From positions 1 through 64,000 of the forward strand of contig CAZYBU010000010.1 in assembly GCA_964645775.1 (NCBI GenBank): a stretch of DNA of 64,000 bases, read 5' to 3'. This document shows positions 8,291 to 16,565 of the stretch, in pieces; within the stretch, counting starts at the first letter, position 1; each line of letters begins with the position of its first letter. The notes under the pieces are model-generated. The model made no database searches, was not told the DNA's origin, and saw nothing but the letters and a program-made list of their open reading frames with translations. The translations under genes and the position numbers were made by a program. Source of the DNA: CAZYBU01 sp964645775 (GTDB lineage: Bacteria > Spirochaetota > UBA4802 > UBA5550).

Positions 8291-8318
8291 TTGACAGGCA
8301 CCACTGCAATAATACCAT
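8291..8318 (+). promoter_or_regulatory. Sigma-70-type promoter of the outer-membrane protein gene
   Basis: A perfect TTGACA (8291-8296), a 16-base spacer and TACCAT (8313-8318) lie 39 bases before the ATG at 8357, in the region between the divergent cbiK and this gene. GGAGA about 8 bases before the ATG serves as ribosome binding site. Assignment is by pattern only. Confidence 0.5.
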
Positions 8319-8356
8319 TACATACATTTCCGTACTACAAATAATGGAGATCCGTC

Positions 8357-9229
8357 ATGAAACGAATGTCTCTTATACTTGTTTCCCTTCTCCTGGTCGC
8401 CTCTCCCCTTTTCTCCCGGGAAGCCAGGGAGCCAGGGGAGAAGAAGCCCTTACAGAAGATCGAGGAGGTGATCGATTTCCGCTTTATCCTGGAGATGGGA
8501 TTTCTGGCTGTCCTGGACCACAGGGTCCAGTTCGGTAAGGGGAACGAGTACTTCAACTACGTGAACGAGGGGGGGCAGGATACCCTGAACTTCCTCCCCC
8601 GCTTCGCCGTTGACCTTATCATCAAGAAGCGGCACATCGTCTCCTTCCTCTACCAGCCTTTGGAGATCGAGTCAAAGGAGACCCTGAAACGTGATATTAC
8701 CTTAGGTTCCGTTACCCTTGCAAGCGGGGAGACGATAAAAACCAGATACAGCTTCCCTTTTTACAGGCTCAGTTACATGTACGATTTCTTTGAAGCGGAC
8801 AACCTGGAGGTGGCCCTCGGCCTGGGCCTCCAGATCAGGAACGCCACCATTGAGTTCCAGGAAGTCTCAGATACGGGAGATGACGGAACAACCGCATTCC
8901 GCTCCGGGAACATCGGTCCCGTGCCCCTCATCGAGTTCCGGGTACGCTATATATTCCCCAGCGGTTTTCTCCTGGGAACGGAGATCGACGGTTTCTACGC
9001 CCCCATAAGCGTCCTCAACGGAAGCGACAACGAGGTCACAGGAGCCATACTGGACGCCAGTATCTTTGCGGGTTTTAAAATCAAGAACATGGAGATCTAC
9101 CTGAACCTCCGCTACCTGGCGGGAGGGGCCGTGGGCTCCGGTGACGGAGACACCCAGAACCCGGACGGATACACGAAGAACTGGCTCCATTTCATGACCG
9201 TAACCCTGGGCGCCACCTATACCCTGTAG
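8357..9229 (+). CDS. Predicted outer-membrane beta-barrel protein
   Basis: Not recognised as a named family. The 290-residue product begins with a clear signal peptide (MKRMSLILVSLLLVASPLFS, cleavage near residue 20). It continues as alternating hydrophobic/polar strands such as HIVSFLYQPLEIESKE, LEVALGLGLQIRNATIEF and IEFRVRYIFPSGFLLGTEID. It ends in an outer-membrane-type terminal strand, FMTVTLGATYTL. This is what a small 10-12-stranded barrel looks like. It stands alone with its own promoter and is convergent with the XXXCH gene, nine bases away. Substrate or role cannot be told. Confidence 0.7.
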   Translation: MKRMSLILVSLLLVASPLFSREAREPGEKKPLQKIEEVIDFRFILEMGFLAVLDHRVQFGKGNEYFNYVNEGGQDTLNFLPRFAVDLIIKKRHIVSFLYQPLEIESKETLKRDITLGSVTLASGETIKTRYSFPFYRLSYMYDFFEADNLEVALGLGLQIRNATIEFQEVSDTGDDGTTAFRSGNIGPVPLIEFRVRYIFPSGFLLGTEIDGFYAPISVLNGSDNEVTGAILDASIFAGFKIKNMEIYLNLRYLAGGAVGSGDGDTQNPDGYTKNWLHFMTVTLGATYTL

Positions 9230-9237
9230 AAACCGGG

Positions 9238-9765
9238 CTACTTGAATTCCATGTGGCAGGTATCCATGATATTATTCATGTCCGAATAGGCGAGCCTGGC
9301 TTCTTCCAGGGAACCCCGTTCCACAGCCGCCATAAGACGGTTGGCCACTCCCCTGAAATCCTCGTACCGGTTGTCACCCTTTCCCGGATACCCTGTCATC
9401 TGGAGGCATTCCTGGTAGAAACGTGTCATCAGATCCCTGTCCGGAAAGAGCCCCTCCTTCAGGTGGGCGCCGATTCCCTTAAAGGCGCGGTTCATCCGTT
9501 TTTTTAAATCCCTGTACGATTCTACACCTTCCCTCTCAGGACCCATGACAGGCTGCCGCGGAAGGAGTGTTGATTTCATCTTAACGGTGGGATACAGACG
9601 GTTGCTTTCGATGGTAAGTTTGTAGCCTTCCAGTTCTTCAAGCGAATATTCTCCTCCCGTGTACGTGAAGGTCCCCCTGTCGATTCCATCTGCGAGCATT
9701 CTCAGAAACGATGAAACCTTTTCATGGGGAAGGTACTGTTTATCTTTTATCTTTTTTTCGCCCAT
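9238..9765 (-). CDS. XXXCH-domain protein
   Basis: Helical 175-residue cytoplasmic protein. The N-terminal part (HEKVSSFLRMLADGIDRG and a strand-rich LEELEGYKLTIES) is followed by SYRDLKKRMNRAFKGIGAHLKEG. The last 80 residues end in NNIMDTCHMEFK, the terminal Cys-His signature after which the XXXCH domain is named. In the family as I know it, such proteins often sit in the GAK gene cluster with an ATP-grasp enzyme and a CofD-like protein; neither is here. Function is unknown. It lies downstream of, and in the same direction as, the sensor kinase gene, 79 bases away. The assignment rests on memory of family members and should be treated as moderate. Confidence 0.6.
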   Translation of the reverse strand: MGEKKIKDKQYLPHEKVSSFLRMLADGIDRGTFTYTGGEYSLEELEGYKLTIESNRLYPTVKMKSTLLPRQPVMGPEREGVESYRDLKKRMNRAFKGIGAHLKEGLFPDRDLMTRFYQECLQMTGYPGKGDNRYEDFRGVANRLMAAVERGSLEEARLAYSDMNNIMDTCHMEFK

Positions 9766-9844
9766 TTACTCTCATTTTCTCCCTTCAAATGTTTCCACTT
9801 CTTTCCGTCGAATACCCTCCAGAACGTTTCCCGCGTCACGCCGC

Positions 9845-11332
9845 CTATATTCGTTTTCTGTAGATCGAATCATCGAAGGATATCTTACAAAAGAATCCCT
9901 TATCTCCCTTAAGGTCCAGTTCCCCACCGAGCTGATGCTCCACCATGCTTATTACGGTCTGCAATCCGAGCTCTTCGCTTGCCATGGGATCGTAGTTCTC
10001 CGGCAGTCCCCGTCCGTTGTCCCTGTATTCAAGGGAAAGCCTGTTATCTTTTTCCCGTTCAAGAGTAATATCGATACGCCCTGTTTTGTCCGAAAAACCG
10101 TGCTTCAGGGAATTGTTTACTAGCTCATTGAGTATCATCCCCACGGGGATAGCGATGTCGATACTTATGGGAAGGGATTCAAGATTAAATTCAAAGCTGA
10201 TGTCCGATTCCCGGTCATAACGATTGACAATCTGGTGAACCATACGGGATATGAATTCATCGGCATGAATAGTGGAGAGGTCCTCCGTTCCATAGAGCAT
10301 CTGGTGGACCAGGGCTATGGCATCTATACGGCTGGAAACATCGTCAACCACGCCTGTCACCTTTTCATCCTCCTTCTTCATGGCCTTCATCTGGAGCATG
10401 GAGCTTATGACCTGCATATTGTTCCTTGTCCGGTGGAGCAGTTCCCTGAGAAGGGTCTCCTTCTCCTTAAGGGACTGCCTCAGTCTCTCCTCCACTCTCT
10501 TCTGAGCGGTGATGTCCGTGCTTATGCCGATCATCCCCAGGACCTTTCCCTCTTCGTCACGGAGAAGGGACGTCCGGGTATCGAAGACAACCTCAGTATC
10601 AGACGTATAGTTAACCACCTCTCCCCGCCAGGAACCTTCCCTCCGGGTCCTCTCGATGATCTCCCACTGGCTGGCACCCCGGTCCGGATCATCACCATAT
10701 TCCATAACGTTCATTCCGATCAGCTCCTCAGCTGTCTTACCGAAAGCCGTCTCCTCGGCCCGGTTCACGTAGGTTATGTTGCCATCCAGGTCCGTGGCTG
10801 TAATATGGTCCCGGATCTGATTGAGAAGGAGTGACTGAAAATAAAGCCGGTGTTCCTTCTCCTTCCGTTCCGTAATATCGGAGAGGATGCTCAGGTTAAT
10901 ATCCGGGGAGATGCGGACCGCGTGGTAGAGGGCGAGCCGTTCACTTCCGTCCGGCAGAATAAAGGGGAACTCTCCCGCCTCGATTCCCCTCTCCAGGTAT
11001 TCCGGGTACCTCTCCTCAAGTTCACTGCTTCGGGCCGGGACCAGCTCCTTTACGTTCATACCGATAAGTTCTTCCCTGCTGCGATTGAAAAGTTTCGATG
11101 CTGCTGGATTGACCATAAGGTAGTTACCCCGGTCATCCGCGACCAGCATGGCGTTCAGGCTGTGTTCGAACACGGCCCGGAAAACAGCCACGCTCATGCA
11201 AGGGCTTTCATCAGCACCTGAGGTTTCCGTATCCTCTGGCTCTCTCCTGAGACGGAAAAGCTCCTCTTCCTTCGCCCGCAGGCGATTGCGAAGATCAATT
11301 ATCTCTTTTCTTAATTCATCCTGTTCTTCCAA
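9845..11332 (-). CDS. PAS-domain sensor histidine kinase (HisKA_2 type)
   Basis: 495 residues, no membrane segment, so a soluble sensor. An N-terminal coiled coil (about 3-35, rich in E, R and L) leads into two PAS domains. The first, about 45-150, has NAMLVADDRGNYLMVNPAA. The second, about 165-285, has HITATDLDGNITYVNRAEE and a PAC segment MIGISTDITAQK. The phosphoacceptor histidine is about residue 300 in LLHRTRNNMQVIS, the HisKA_2 form. The ATPase domain follows, with an N box LNELVNNSLKHGF and a G box YRDNGRGLPENY. No response regulator is adjacent, so it is an orphan kinase. Start ATG at 11332; it diverges from the operon at 11539. Confidence 0.9.
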   Translation of the reverse strand: MEEQDELRKEIIDLRNRLRAKEEELFRLRREPEDTETSGADESPCMSVAVFRAVFEHSLNAMLVADDRGNYLMVNPAASKLFNRSREELIGMNVKELVPARSSELEERYPEYLERGIEAGEFPFILPDGSERLALYHAVRISPDINLSILSDITERKEKEHRLYFQSLLLNQIRDHITATDLDGNITYVNRAEETAFGKTAEELIGMNVMEYGDDPDRGASQWEIIERTRREGSWRGEVVNYTSDTEVVFDTRTSLLRDEEGKVLGMIGISTDITAQKRVEERLRQSLKEKETLLRELLHRTRNNMQVISSMLQMKAMKKEDEKVTGVVDDVSSRIDAIALVHQMLYGTEDLSTIHADEFISRMVHQIVNRYDRESDISFEFNLESLPISIDIAIPVGMILNELVNNSLKHGFSDKTGRIDITLEREKDNRLSLEYRDNGRGLPENYDPMASEELGLQTVISMVEHQLGGELDLKGDKGFFCKISFDDSIYRKRI

Positions 11333-11474
11333 AGAGACCTCGCCGCTGAAAAGTATCTATATAATCATTATCTCCGGTGCAATTTACTTTAGAAAACAAC
11401 AGAGGAATGTCAAAAATAAAATAAATGTTTAAAAAAAAGATGACAATCCTCCCGCATAAGACCCGGAATTTATA

Positions 11475-11503
11475 TTGACACGATTATAAAGCCGATGTAG
11501 AGT
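11475..11503 (+). promoter_or_regulatory. Putative promoter of the membrane protein - glutamine synthetase-like operon
   Basis: TTGACA (11475-11480), 17-base spacer, TAGAGT (11498-11503). The -10 box is weak (four of six). It lies in the 206-base AT-rich region between the divergent kinase gene and the ATG at 11539, with AGGAA shortly before that ATG. Inferred by pattern. Confidence 0.4.
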
Positions 11504-11538
11504 ATCATAACCTGAACTCCTCATAAACAGGAACATAG

Positions 11539-12534
11539 ATGGAAGCCGACACCCAGACCTATTCCGATGACAATATACTGATCGTAAAGGGCCGTTTCAA
11601 ATCCGTTGCGTCCAACCTGTACGGACAGTTCTTTATCATCTTCAATAACGAGAGGCAGTTCGATAACTATAACGCCATTATCTCCACCTACTCCGATGTC
11701 TACAACATGGAACCCCACGAGGGCTGGGAAGTCTACGAGGAGAGGATCGCCGACTGGAAATGGAAAGGTAACTTTAATAACAGCATGACCGCTTCCATCC
11801 TCGGTGAATTCAAAGCTCTGGCTGAAAACGACCATACCATGGGACTCCTATTCGAAAGCGTCTACAACTACGATTACGAGAACATGGACGTCATCTTCTA
11901 CGACGCCATAAACCGTATCATCCACGATAAGAACCTGATACTTGAGACTTCCATCCAGGAGACTACGCCTGAAGGATTTCGCCAGGCACGGGAAGAACGG
12001 GCCAAAGAGAGAGACCATGACACGGAACAGAAGGAAGAGCCGAAGGATGACGGAAGCGTGGTCATTCCCATCAAGGCCATCCTCGCGCCGGTTAAGGGAA
12101 AGCCGATCTACGACCTCCGCGTTGGAGACGCCATCATGGTCCGCATTCAACCCACCACCCAGAAAGCGGCTTACTATATCAAGTTCTTTGAGCTGGAGAC
12201 AGAAGACAGTGTTCTTCCCATGCCGGGGAAGGTCGTGGATATCAAATTCGGTTCAGGAAAGAACGATCCCATCGAAATCCTGACCGAACTTTCTCCCGGG
12301 GTCTATGGCAAGATAACCGAGGAGGAGCAGCAGGTTAAACTGAAGACCTACGACCCCTCCACGGAAGGAACAGAAGGAAAGGGAAAGGGTAAGAAAAGAA
12401 CATCCGGCGCCATGCGGGCATCCTCGAAGGAACCTTCAACCCGGTCATCGATGGGTAGAAGCACCCTTGTTATGATTATCCTGCTGGTGATGATCATTGC
12501 CCTCTTCGGACTCCTGATCATGATAAGCTGGTAG
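11539..12534 (+). CDS. Conserved membrane-anchored protein of unknown function
   Basis: 331 residues that I cannot name with confidence. Residues 1-150 form an acidic globular region with many aromatic residues (IFNNERQFDNYNAIISTYSD, ENMDVIFYDAINRIIHDKN). A charged hinge near 150-175 follows (REERAKERDHDTEQKEE). The second globular region (about 175-265, RVGDAIMVRIQPTT...VLPMPGKVVDIKFG) reads like a small beta domain. A basic, Ser/Thr-rich linker and one C-terminal hydrophobic helix (about 308-331, TLVMIILLVMIIALFGLLIM) end it, so it is a tail-anchored topology with the body in the cytoplasm. It is three bases from the glutamine-synthetase-like gene and probably cotranscribed. A spirochaete-restricted family is possible but unproven. 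Confidence 0.65.
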   Translation: MEADTQTYSDDNILIVKGRFKSVASNLYGQFFIIFNNERQFDNYNAIISTYSDVYNMEPHEGWEVYEERIADWKWKGNFNNSMTASILGEFKALAENDHTMGLLFESVYNYDYENMDVIFYDAINRIIHDKNLILETSIQETTPEGFRQAREERAKERDHDTEQKEEPKDDGSVVIPIKAILAPVKGKPIYDLRVGDAIMVRIQPTTQKAAYYIKFFELETEDSVLPMPGKVVDIKFGSGKNDPIEILTELSPGVYGKITEEEQQVKLKTYDPSTEGTEGKGKGKKRTSGAMRASSKEPSTRSSMGRSTLVMIILLVMIIALFGLLIMISW

Positions 12535-12537
12535 GTA

Positions 12538-13857
12538 ATGTCACATAACAGAGAATACATACTCAAGCTCGCCCACGATAACAGGGTAAAATTCATACGT
12601 CTCTGGTTTGTCGATATCCTGGGATTCCTGAAAAGCTTCGCCATTACGATTGAAGAACTTGAGGACGCACTCATTGAAGGTGTCCGTTTTGACGGTTCCA
12701 CTCTCGAGGCCGAGGCCCGGGAAGATGAACAGGAGATGATCGCTCTTCCTGACCCGGCGACCTTCCGCATCCTCCCCTGGAGACCGAGGGAAGATTCCGT
12801 GGCCCGGATGTTCTGCGATATCTACACCATGAAGATGGAGCCGTACCAGGGAGATTCCCGGCAGATACTTAAACAGGAGCTTAAAAAGGCCGCCTCCGAA
12901 GGATACATCTACTACACCGGCCCTGAAATTGAATTTTTCTTCTTTAGAAATCCCGATTACCCTGACCTTCTGGACCGGGGAGGATACTACGACCTGACCC
13001 CCCTTGACCTCGCCTCGGACCTTCGAAGGCAGGTCGTCCTGGCCCTGGAGGATATGGAAATTGACGTTCTCTCCTCACACCATGAGGCTTCACACAGTCA
13101 GCATGAAATCGATCTCCGGCACGCGGACGCCCTTACCACGGCGGATAACATCATGACCTTCCGGCTTACGGCAAAGGAGATCGGCCAGTTGAATAACTCC
13201 TACGCCTCTTTTATGCCGAAACCGATGGACGAGCAGAACGGCTCCGGCATGCATATTCACCAGTCCCTCTACTCCGATGACACGAATATCTTCTATGACG
13301 GAAAGAGTGAGCACTTCCTTTCCGAAACGGCAAGAAGCTTCATCGCCGGGCAGCTCAGGCACAGCAGAGAATTTTTCGCCGTTACCAATCCATGGATTAA
13401 CTCCTACAAACGACTCAGGCACGGCTTTGAATCGCCCACAGGCGCCACGTGGAGCCCCACCAGTCCCTCGGCCATGATCCGTGTTCCCCTCAACCGGAGT
13501 GATAAGCCGGGCTCCATGCGGGTGGAGATGAGAAGCCCCGATTCATCATGCAACCCTTACCTGGCCTTCGCTGTTCTCCTCGCTTCAGGCCTGCAAGGAA
13601 TCCGGGAGAAATACGACATCCCTGAACCGCGTTCCGGATCCCTGGATGGTCCCCTTTACGATCTGGGTACGGAAGAGAACTCTCTGCCTCGGCATCTTTT
13701 GGACGCGGTCCGATTTTTCCATTCCAGTGATCTGATGAAAAAAACACTCGGAGAACTCGTTCATTCACGTTTTATGAAAAACAAACTCATGGAACTCAGA
13801 CGCTATAACGCCCGTATTACCAATTTCGAAATAGAAGAATATTTTTCCCGCCTCTGA
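12538..13857 (+). CDS. Glutamine synthetase family ligase with a changed active-site arginine
   Basis: Class I glutamine synthetase fold, 439 residues, like the actinobacterial GlnA2 subgroup: FIRLWFVDILGFLKSFAIT, VRFDGSTLEAEARE, PEIEFFFF, SHHEASHSQHEIDLRHADA, NGSGMHIHQSLYSDD and RVEMRSPDSSCNPYLAFAVL. Metal-binding glutamates and histidines are in place. In standard enzymes the segment before the second conserved Arg reads NRSxxxR; here residues 306-315 are SPTSPSAMIR, so the phosphate-binding Arg is replaced by Pro310 while Arg315 stays. There is no adenylylation tyrosine motif. It could therefore use another amine acceptor, be weakly active, or be regulatory. It sits between a membrane protein and an oxidoreductase gene, not in a nitrogen-assimilation operon. 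Confidence 0.85.
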   Translation: MSHNREYILKLAHDNRVKFIRLWFVDILGFLKSFAITIEELEDALIEGVRFDGSTLEAEAREDEQEMIALPDPATFRILPWRPREDSVARMFCDIYTMKMEPYQGDSRQILKQELKKAASEGYIYYTGPEIEFFFFRNPDYPDLLDRGGYYDLTPLDLASDLRRQVVLALEDMEIDVLSSHHEASHSQHEIDLRHADALTTADNIMTFRLTAKEIGQLNNSYASFMPKPMDEQNGSGMHIHQSLYSDDTNIFYDGKSEHFLSETARSFIAGQLRHSREFFAVTNPWINSYKRLRHGFESPTGATWSPTSPSAMIRVPLNRSDKPGSMRVEMRSPDSSCNPYLAFAVLLASGLQGIREKYDIPEPRSGSLDGPLYDLGTEENSLPRHLLDAVRFFHSSDLMKKTLGELVHSRFMKNKLMELRRYNARITNFEIEEYFSRL

Positions 13858-13858
13858 T

Positions 13859-14947
13859 ATGTCCGGCATGAAGATCGCCCTTGTGGGCTGCGGCCGCATC
13901 GGTTTTCTCCTGGAGAAAGACCCCCTCCGGTACAAGCCCTGCACCCATGCCGGTGGCGCCCTCTCGGCCGGTATCCGCGTTACACACGCATGTGATATCA
14001 ACCCGAAACGCCTGGAGGAGTTCCGTACCACCTATGATATTCCCGCAGGGAATGTATTCGAAGATTATCACCAGCTTTTAAAACAGGGCCCCTTTGACCT
14101 TGTCATTATTGCCACATGGACGGAGAGCCATTGCCGAATAGCCCTGGACGCAGTGAAAAGCGGAACCCGCATGATCGTCCTGGAAAAGCCTGTCTGCGGC
14201 AGTCTCACGCAGGCAAAAAAACTCCTGGTTGAATGCGCAAGGAGAAAGATCCCCTGCCTGGTGAACCACGAAAGGCGCTACGACAGCCGGTATCGAACAA
14301 TCCGGGAACTGGTGACCGATGGAAAAATCGGCCGGATAACCTCCATCCATGGTTCGGTCCATACCTCCCTCCGCTTCGTCCCGGGCCAGGAGCTACACGG
14401 CGGCGGACCCCTTCTCCACGACGGGACCCACCTGGTCGACCTGGTCCGCTTCCTGGCCGGGGATTTCACCACGGTATGGGGTTCTTTCAACCGGCTTGGA
14501 GGGCGGGACAGCGGATTCGAGGACCGGGCCACCGGCTGGTACAGGCTAAAGAGCGGAGCCGATTTTTTTATCGAAGCGGGGGGAGGATACGACTATTTCC
14601 AGTTCGAGATCGACATTACCGGGACCCTGGGAAGACTTGTCGCGGGTAACGGCTACCAGCGCCTGTATCTGGCGCGCTCATCCAGGTACTACACCGGTTT
14701 CCGGGACCTGGTTGAGGTACCCTTTCCCGAATATGGCTCGGAAAACTGTTTCACGGAGCTCTACCGGGAGGTAAGGCGCATCTGGCAGGATGGAGCATTA
14801 GTACCCGAATCGGACCTGGCCCAGGGATACGCCGACCTTGAAGCGATCCACGGCCTCTACCTCTCCGCTCACAGTGGAAGAGAAGTACGTTTTCCCCTCA
14901 ATCCCCGGAGAGTACACCTGAGCAAAATCTTCAAGCTTAAAACCTGA
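13859..14947 (+). CDS. Gfo/Idh/MocA-family NAD(P)-dependent oxidoreductase
   Basis: 362 residues. The N-terminal Rossmann domain begins KIALVGCGRIGFLLEKD (about 5-21) and contains DLVIIATWTESH and the family's VLEKPVCGSL, in which the EKP lysine is catalytic. The C-terminal alpha/beta domain has GGGPLLHDGTHLVDLVRFLAG, where the histidine pair normally acts on the sugar or cyclitol substrate. The substrate is unknown. ATG 13859 overlaps nothing but lies one base after the stop of the glutamine-synthetase-like gene, so the two are cotranscribed. Pairing of a sugar-type dehydrogenase with an amide ligase might indicate modification of an amino sugar or envelope component; that is inference. Confidence 0.85.
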   Translation: MSGMKIALVGCGRIGFLLEKDPLRYKPCTHAGGALSAGIRVTHACDINPKRLEEFRTTYDIPAGNVFEDYHQLLKQGPFDLVIIATWTESHCRIALDAVKSGTRMIVLEKPVCGSLTQAKKLLVECARRKIPCLVNHERRYDSRYRTIRELVTDGKIGRITSIHGSVHTSLRFVPGQELHGGGPLLHDGTHLVDLVRFLAGDFTTVWGSFNRLGGRDSGFEDRATGWYRLKSGADFFIEAGGGYDYFQFEIDITGTLGRLVAGNGYQRLYLARSSRYYTGFRDLVEVPFPEYGSENCFTELYREVRRIWQDGALVPESDLAQGYADLEAIHGLYLSAHSGREVRFPLNPRRVHLSKIFKLKT

Positions 14948-14954
14948 ATTTGTT

Positions 14955-14984
14955 TTGACGGTTCCGCGGTCCGGACCCTACAAT
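14955..14984 (+). promoter_or_regulatory. Sigma-70-type promoter
   Basis: TTGACG (14955-14960), 18-base spacer and TACAAT (14979-14984) in the 75-base gap before the ATG at 15023. Both hexamers match the consensus in five of six positions. It would give a transcript with a leader of about 30 bases for the gene of unknown function that follows. Confidence 0.6.
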
Positions 14985-15022
14985 TGTTATCCTGATACAC
15001 AGTCATAACCGGGACCCGAGAA

Positions 15023-15907
15023 ATGGAAACAATCGGAAAGAGTATAGAATATCCCCTGATTCAAAATTACATAAGGGTGATCCGAAGCCTTGCCCAGAGG
15101 GGTAGAAGCGCCTATGAACAGTATTTCATCAATCCCTTACAGGATTGGTCCGTTCCCACTCGCCCCCTTTCACCCCAGGAATTCACCCGTAACGTAGATG
15201 ATATCCCCCCGGAGGAAAGATCTCCCTACTTCCAGCGGGCCATCACCGGTTCCATTAAAAAAGACCCTGCTCAGGCCGGTTCCATTGCCATACGTTTCCT
15301 GAGGGAAATGAAACTCTATGAGAGCATTCGTGCTTCCACGGAGGCCATGGACTTCGTGAGTATATTAAAGGAACCGTTCCGGGAATACGCGGAAAAAGAA
15401 TTTAAACGAATGGACCAACGTCTCTCCGAGGCTATTGAGAAGATTAACCTCCAGGACGCGGAAAACCTGGCCAGACAGCGAAACAGGGACGCATTTTCGA
15501 ACCGGGATGAGGCATGGCGCCAGGCGGCCCGGGAAAGGGCCCTTCTCAGGGGAATGACCGATTCGGAAAATCTGAAAAACGGGATTATCACCTACCTGAT
15601 ACGCTTCTCCGTACCGATGCTCGCCACAGAGGGAGACCTGGCCGAGTACCTCTTTGATGACCTGGGGATCGATAATAATGCCATCCGTGAGGATATCATG
15701 AAAAGCACGGCCGTGATCATATACCACGAGGTCCTCCGGTCGATCCGGGAGGGCGACCTGGGCAAGGCGGTACGCTTTATCGGTAAATACGCCATCCTGT
15801 TCCGGGGAAACCCTGAAACACCCTACTTCCAGGAGATGGACACCTTCGAGAAAAAGTTTCTGCAACTTGTGGAAGAAAAAGACCTGTGGAACCGGATCGA
15901 CACATGA
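15023..15907 (+). CDS. Hypothetical cytoplasmic protein, all-helical
   Basis: 294 residues, not recognised. No signal peptide or membrane segment. Charged and helical throughout: a tyrosine- and arginine-rich N terminus (IRVIRSLAQRGRSAYEQYFI), a proline-containing segment near 45-65, a long Arg/Glu-rich central helix (EKEFKRMDQRLSEAIEKINL to about 170), and a leucine-rich C-terminal half. It has a good promoter of its own and follows the oxidoreductase operon. Its stop codon TGA (15905-15907) directly abuts the stop of the convergent ribE, forming TGATCA. A lineage-specific conserved protein is likely; no function can be given. Confidence 0.7.
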   Translation: METIGKSIEYPLIQNYIRVIRSLAQRGRSAYEQYFINPLQDWSVPTRPLSPQEFTRNVDDIPPEERSPYFQRAITGSIKKDPAQAGSIAIRFLREMKLYESIRASTEAMDFVSILKEPFREYAEKEFKRMDQRLSEAIEKINLQDAENLARQRNRDAFSNRDEAWRQAARERALLRGMTDSENLKNGIITYLIRFSVPMLATEGDLAEYLFDDLGIDNNAIREDIMKSTAVIIYHEVLRSIREGDLGKAVRFIGKYAILFRGNPETPYFQEMDTFEKKFLQLVEEKDLWNRIDT

Positions 15908-16552
15908 TCACATAAAGCCCTCCCGGCCCAGAAGCTCCACCCATTTCTCATTATCTTTGCCCGCCAAACCGGACAGCATACGTTCCACGTACTTGGCCAG
16001 GATATCGACCTCGATGTTGACCTTCTGTCCCTTATCCCAAAAAGCGATGGTCGTACCCGTAAGGGTCTCGGGTATGATATAGAGTTCAAAGGTTGTCTCT
16101 GTGGCCGCCACCACAGTCAGGGATATACCGTCCACGGCAACGGAACCTCTCGGCACGATATACCTGAGGATATCTCTTTCCGCTTCCACGACACAGCTCA
16201 AGCCCCGGGAGTCGCGGCTGAGGGAGCGGATGGTACCGGTCCCGTCCACGTGTCCCTGGACGATATGGCCTCCCATCCGGCTTGAAGGGGTCATGGCGCG
16301 TTCCAGGTTCACCCGGTCACCGGCTGATAATTCTCCCAACGTGGTCCGTTCCCGGGTCACCTTTGAAGCAAAGAGGGTAATGGACCCCGGTTTAATTGAT
16401 GTTACGGTCTGACAGGCGCCGTTAATGGATATCGAGTCTCCTACTTGCGTCTCGTCCAGTACAATGGAACAGGATATCACGATCTCCCGTCCTTCTCCGG
16501 AAGGTCTCACGTTCGCAACGGTTCCCGACTCTTCGATTAAGCCTGTGAACAT
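15908..16552 (-). CDS. ribE: Riboflavin synthase, alpha subunit
   Basis: Catalyses dismutation of two 6,7-dimethyl-8-ribityllumazines into riboflavin and the pyrimidine precursor. The 214-residue chain has the two tandem lumazine-binding barrels. The first starts MFTGLIEESGTV and contains GDSISINGACQTVTSI. The second has GGHIVQGHVDGTGTI and GSVAVDGISLTVV. The C-terminal trimerisation helix (VDILAKYVERML) is present. It lies 13 bases downstream of ribD on the same strand; ribBA and ribH are not in the window. The stop codon abuts that of the convergent upstream gene. Confidence 0.95.
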   Translation of the reverse strand: MFTGLIEESGTVANVRPSGEGREIVISCSIVLDETQVGDSISINGACQTVTSIKPGSITLFASKVTRERTTLGELSAGDRVNLERAMTPSSRMGGHIVQGHVDGTGTIRSLSRDSRGLSCVVEAERDILRYIVPRGSVAVDGISLTVVAATETTFELYIIPETLTGTTIAFWDKGQKVNIEVDILAKYVERMLSGLAGKDNEKWVELLGREGFM

Positions 16553-16565
16553 GGCACACCATCCC

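Noticed and set aside
9238..9765. GAK system
   Set aside because: No ATP-grasp enzyme or CofD-like gene occurs nearby; only the XXXCH protein is present.
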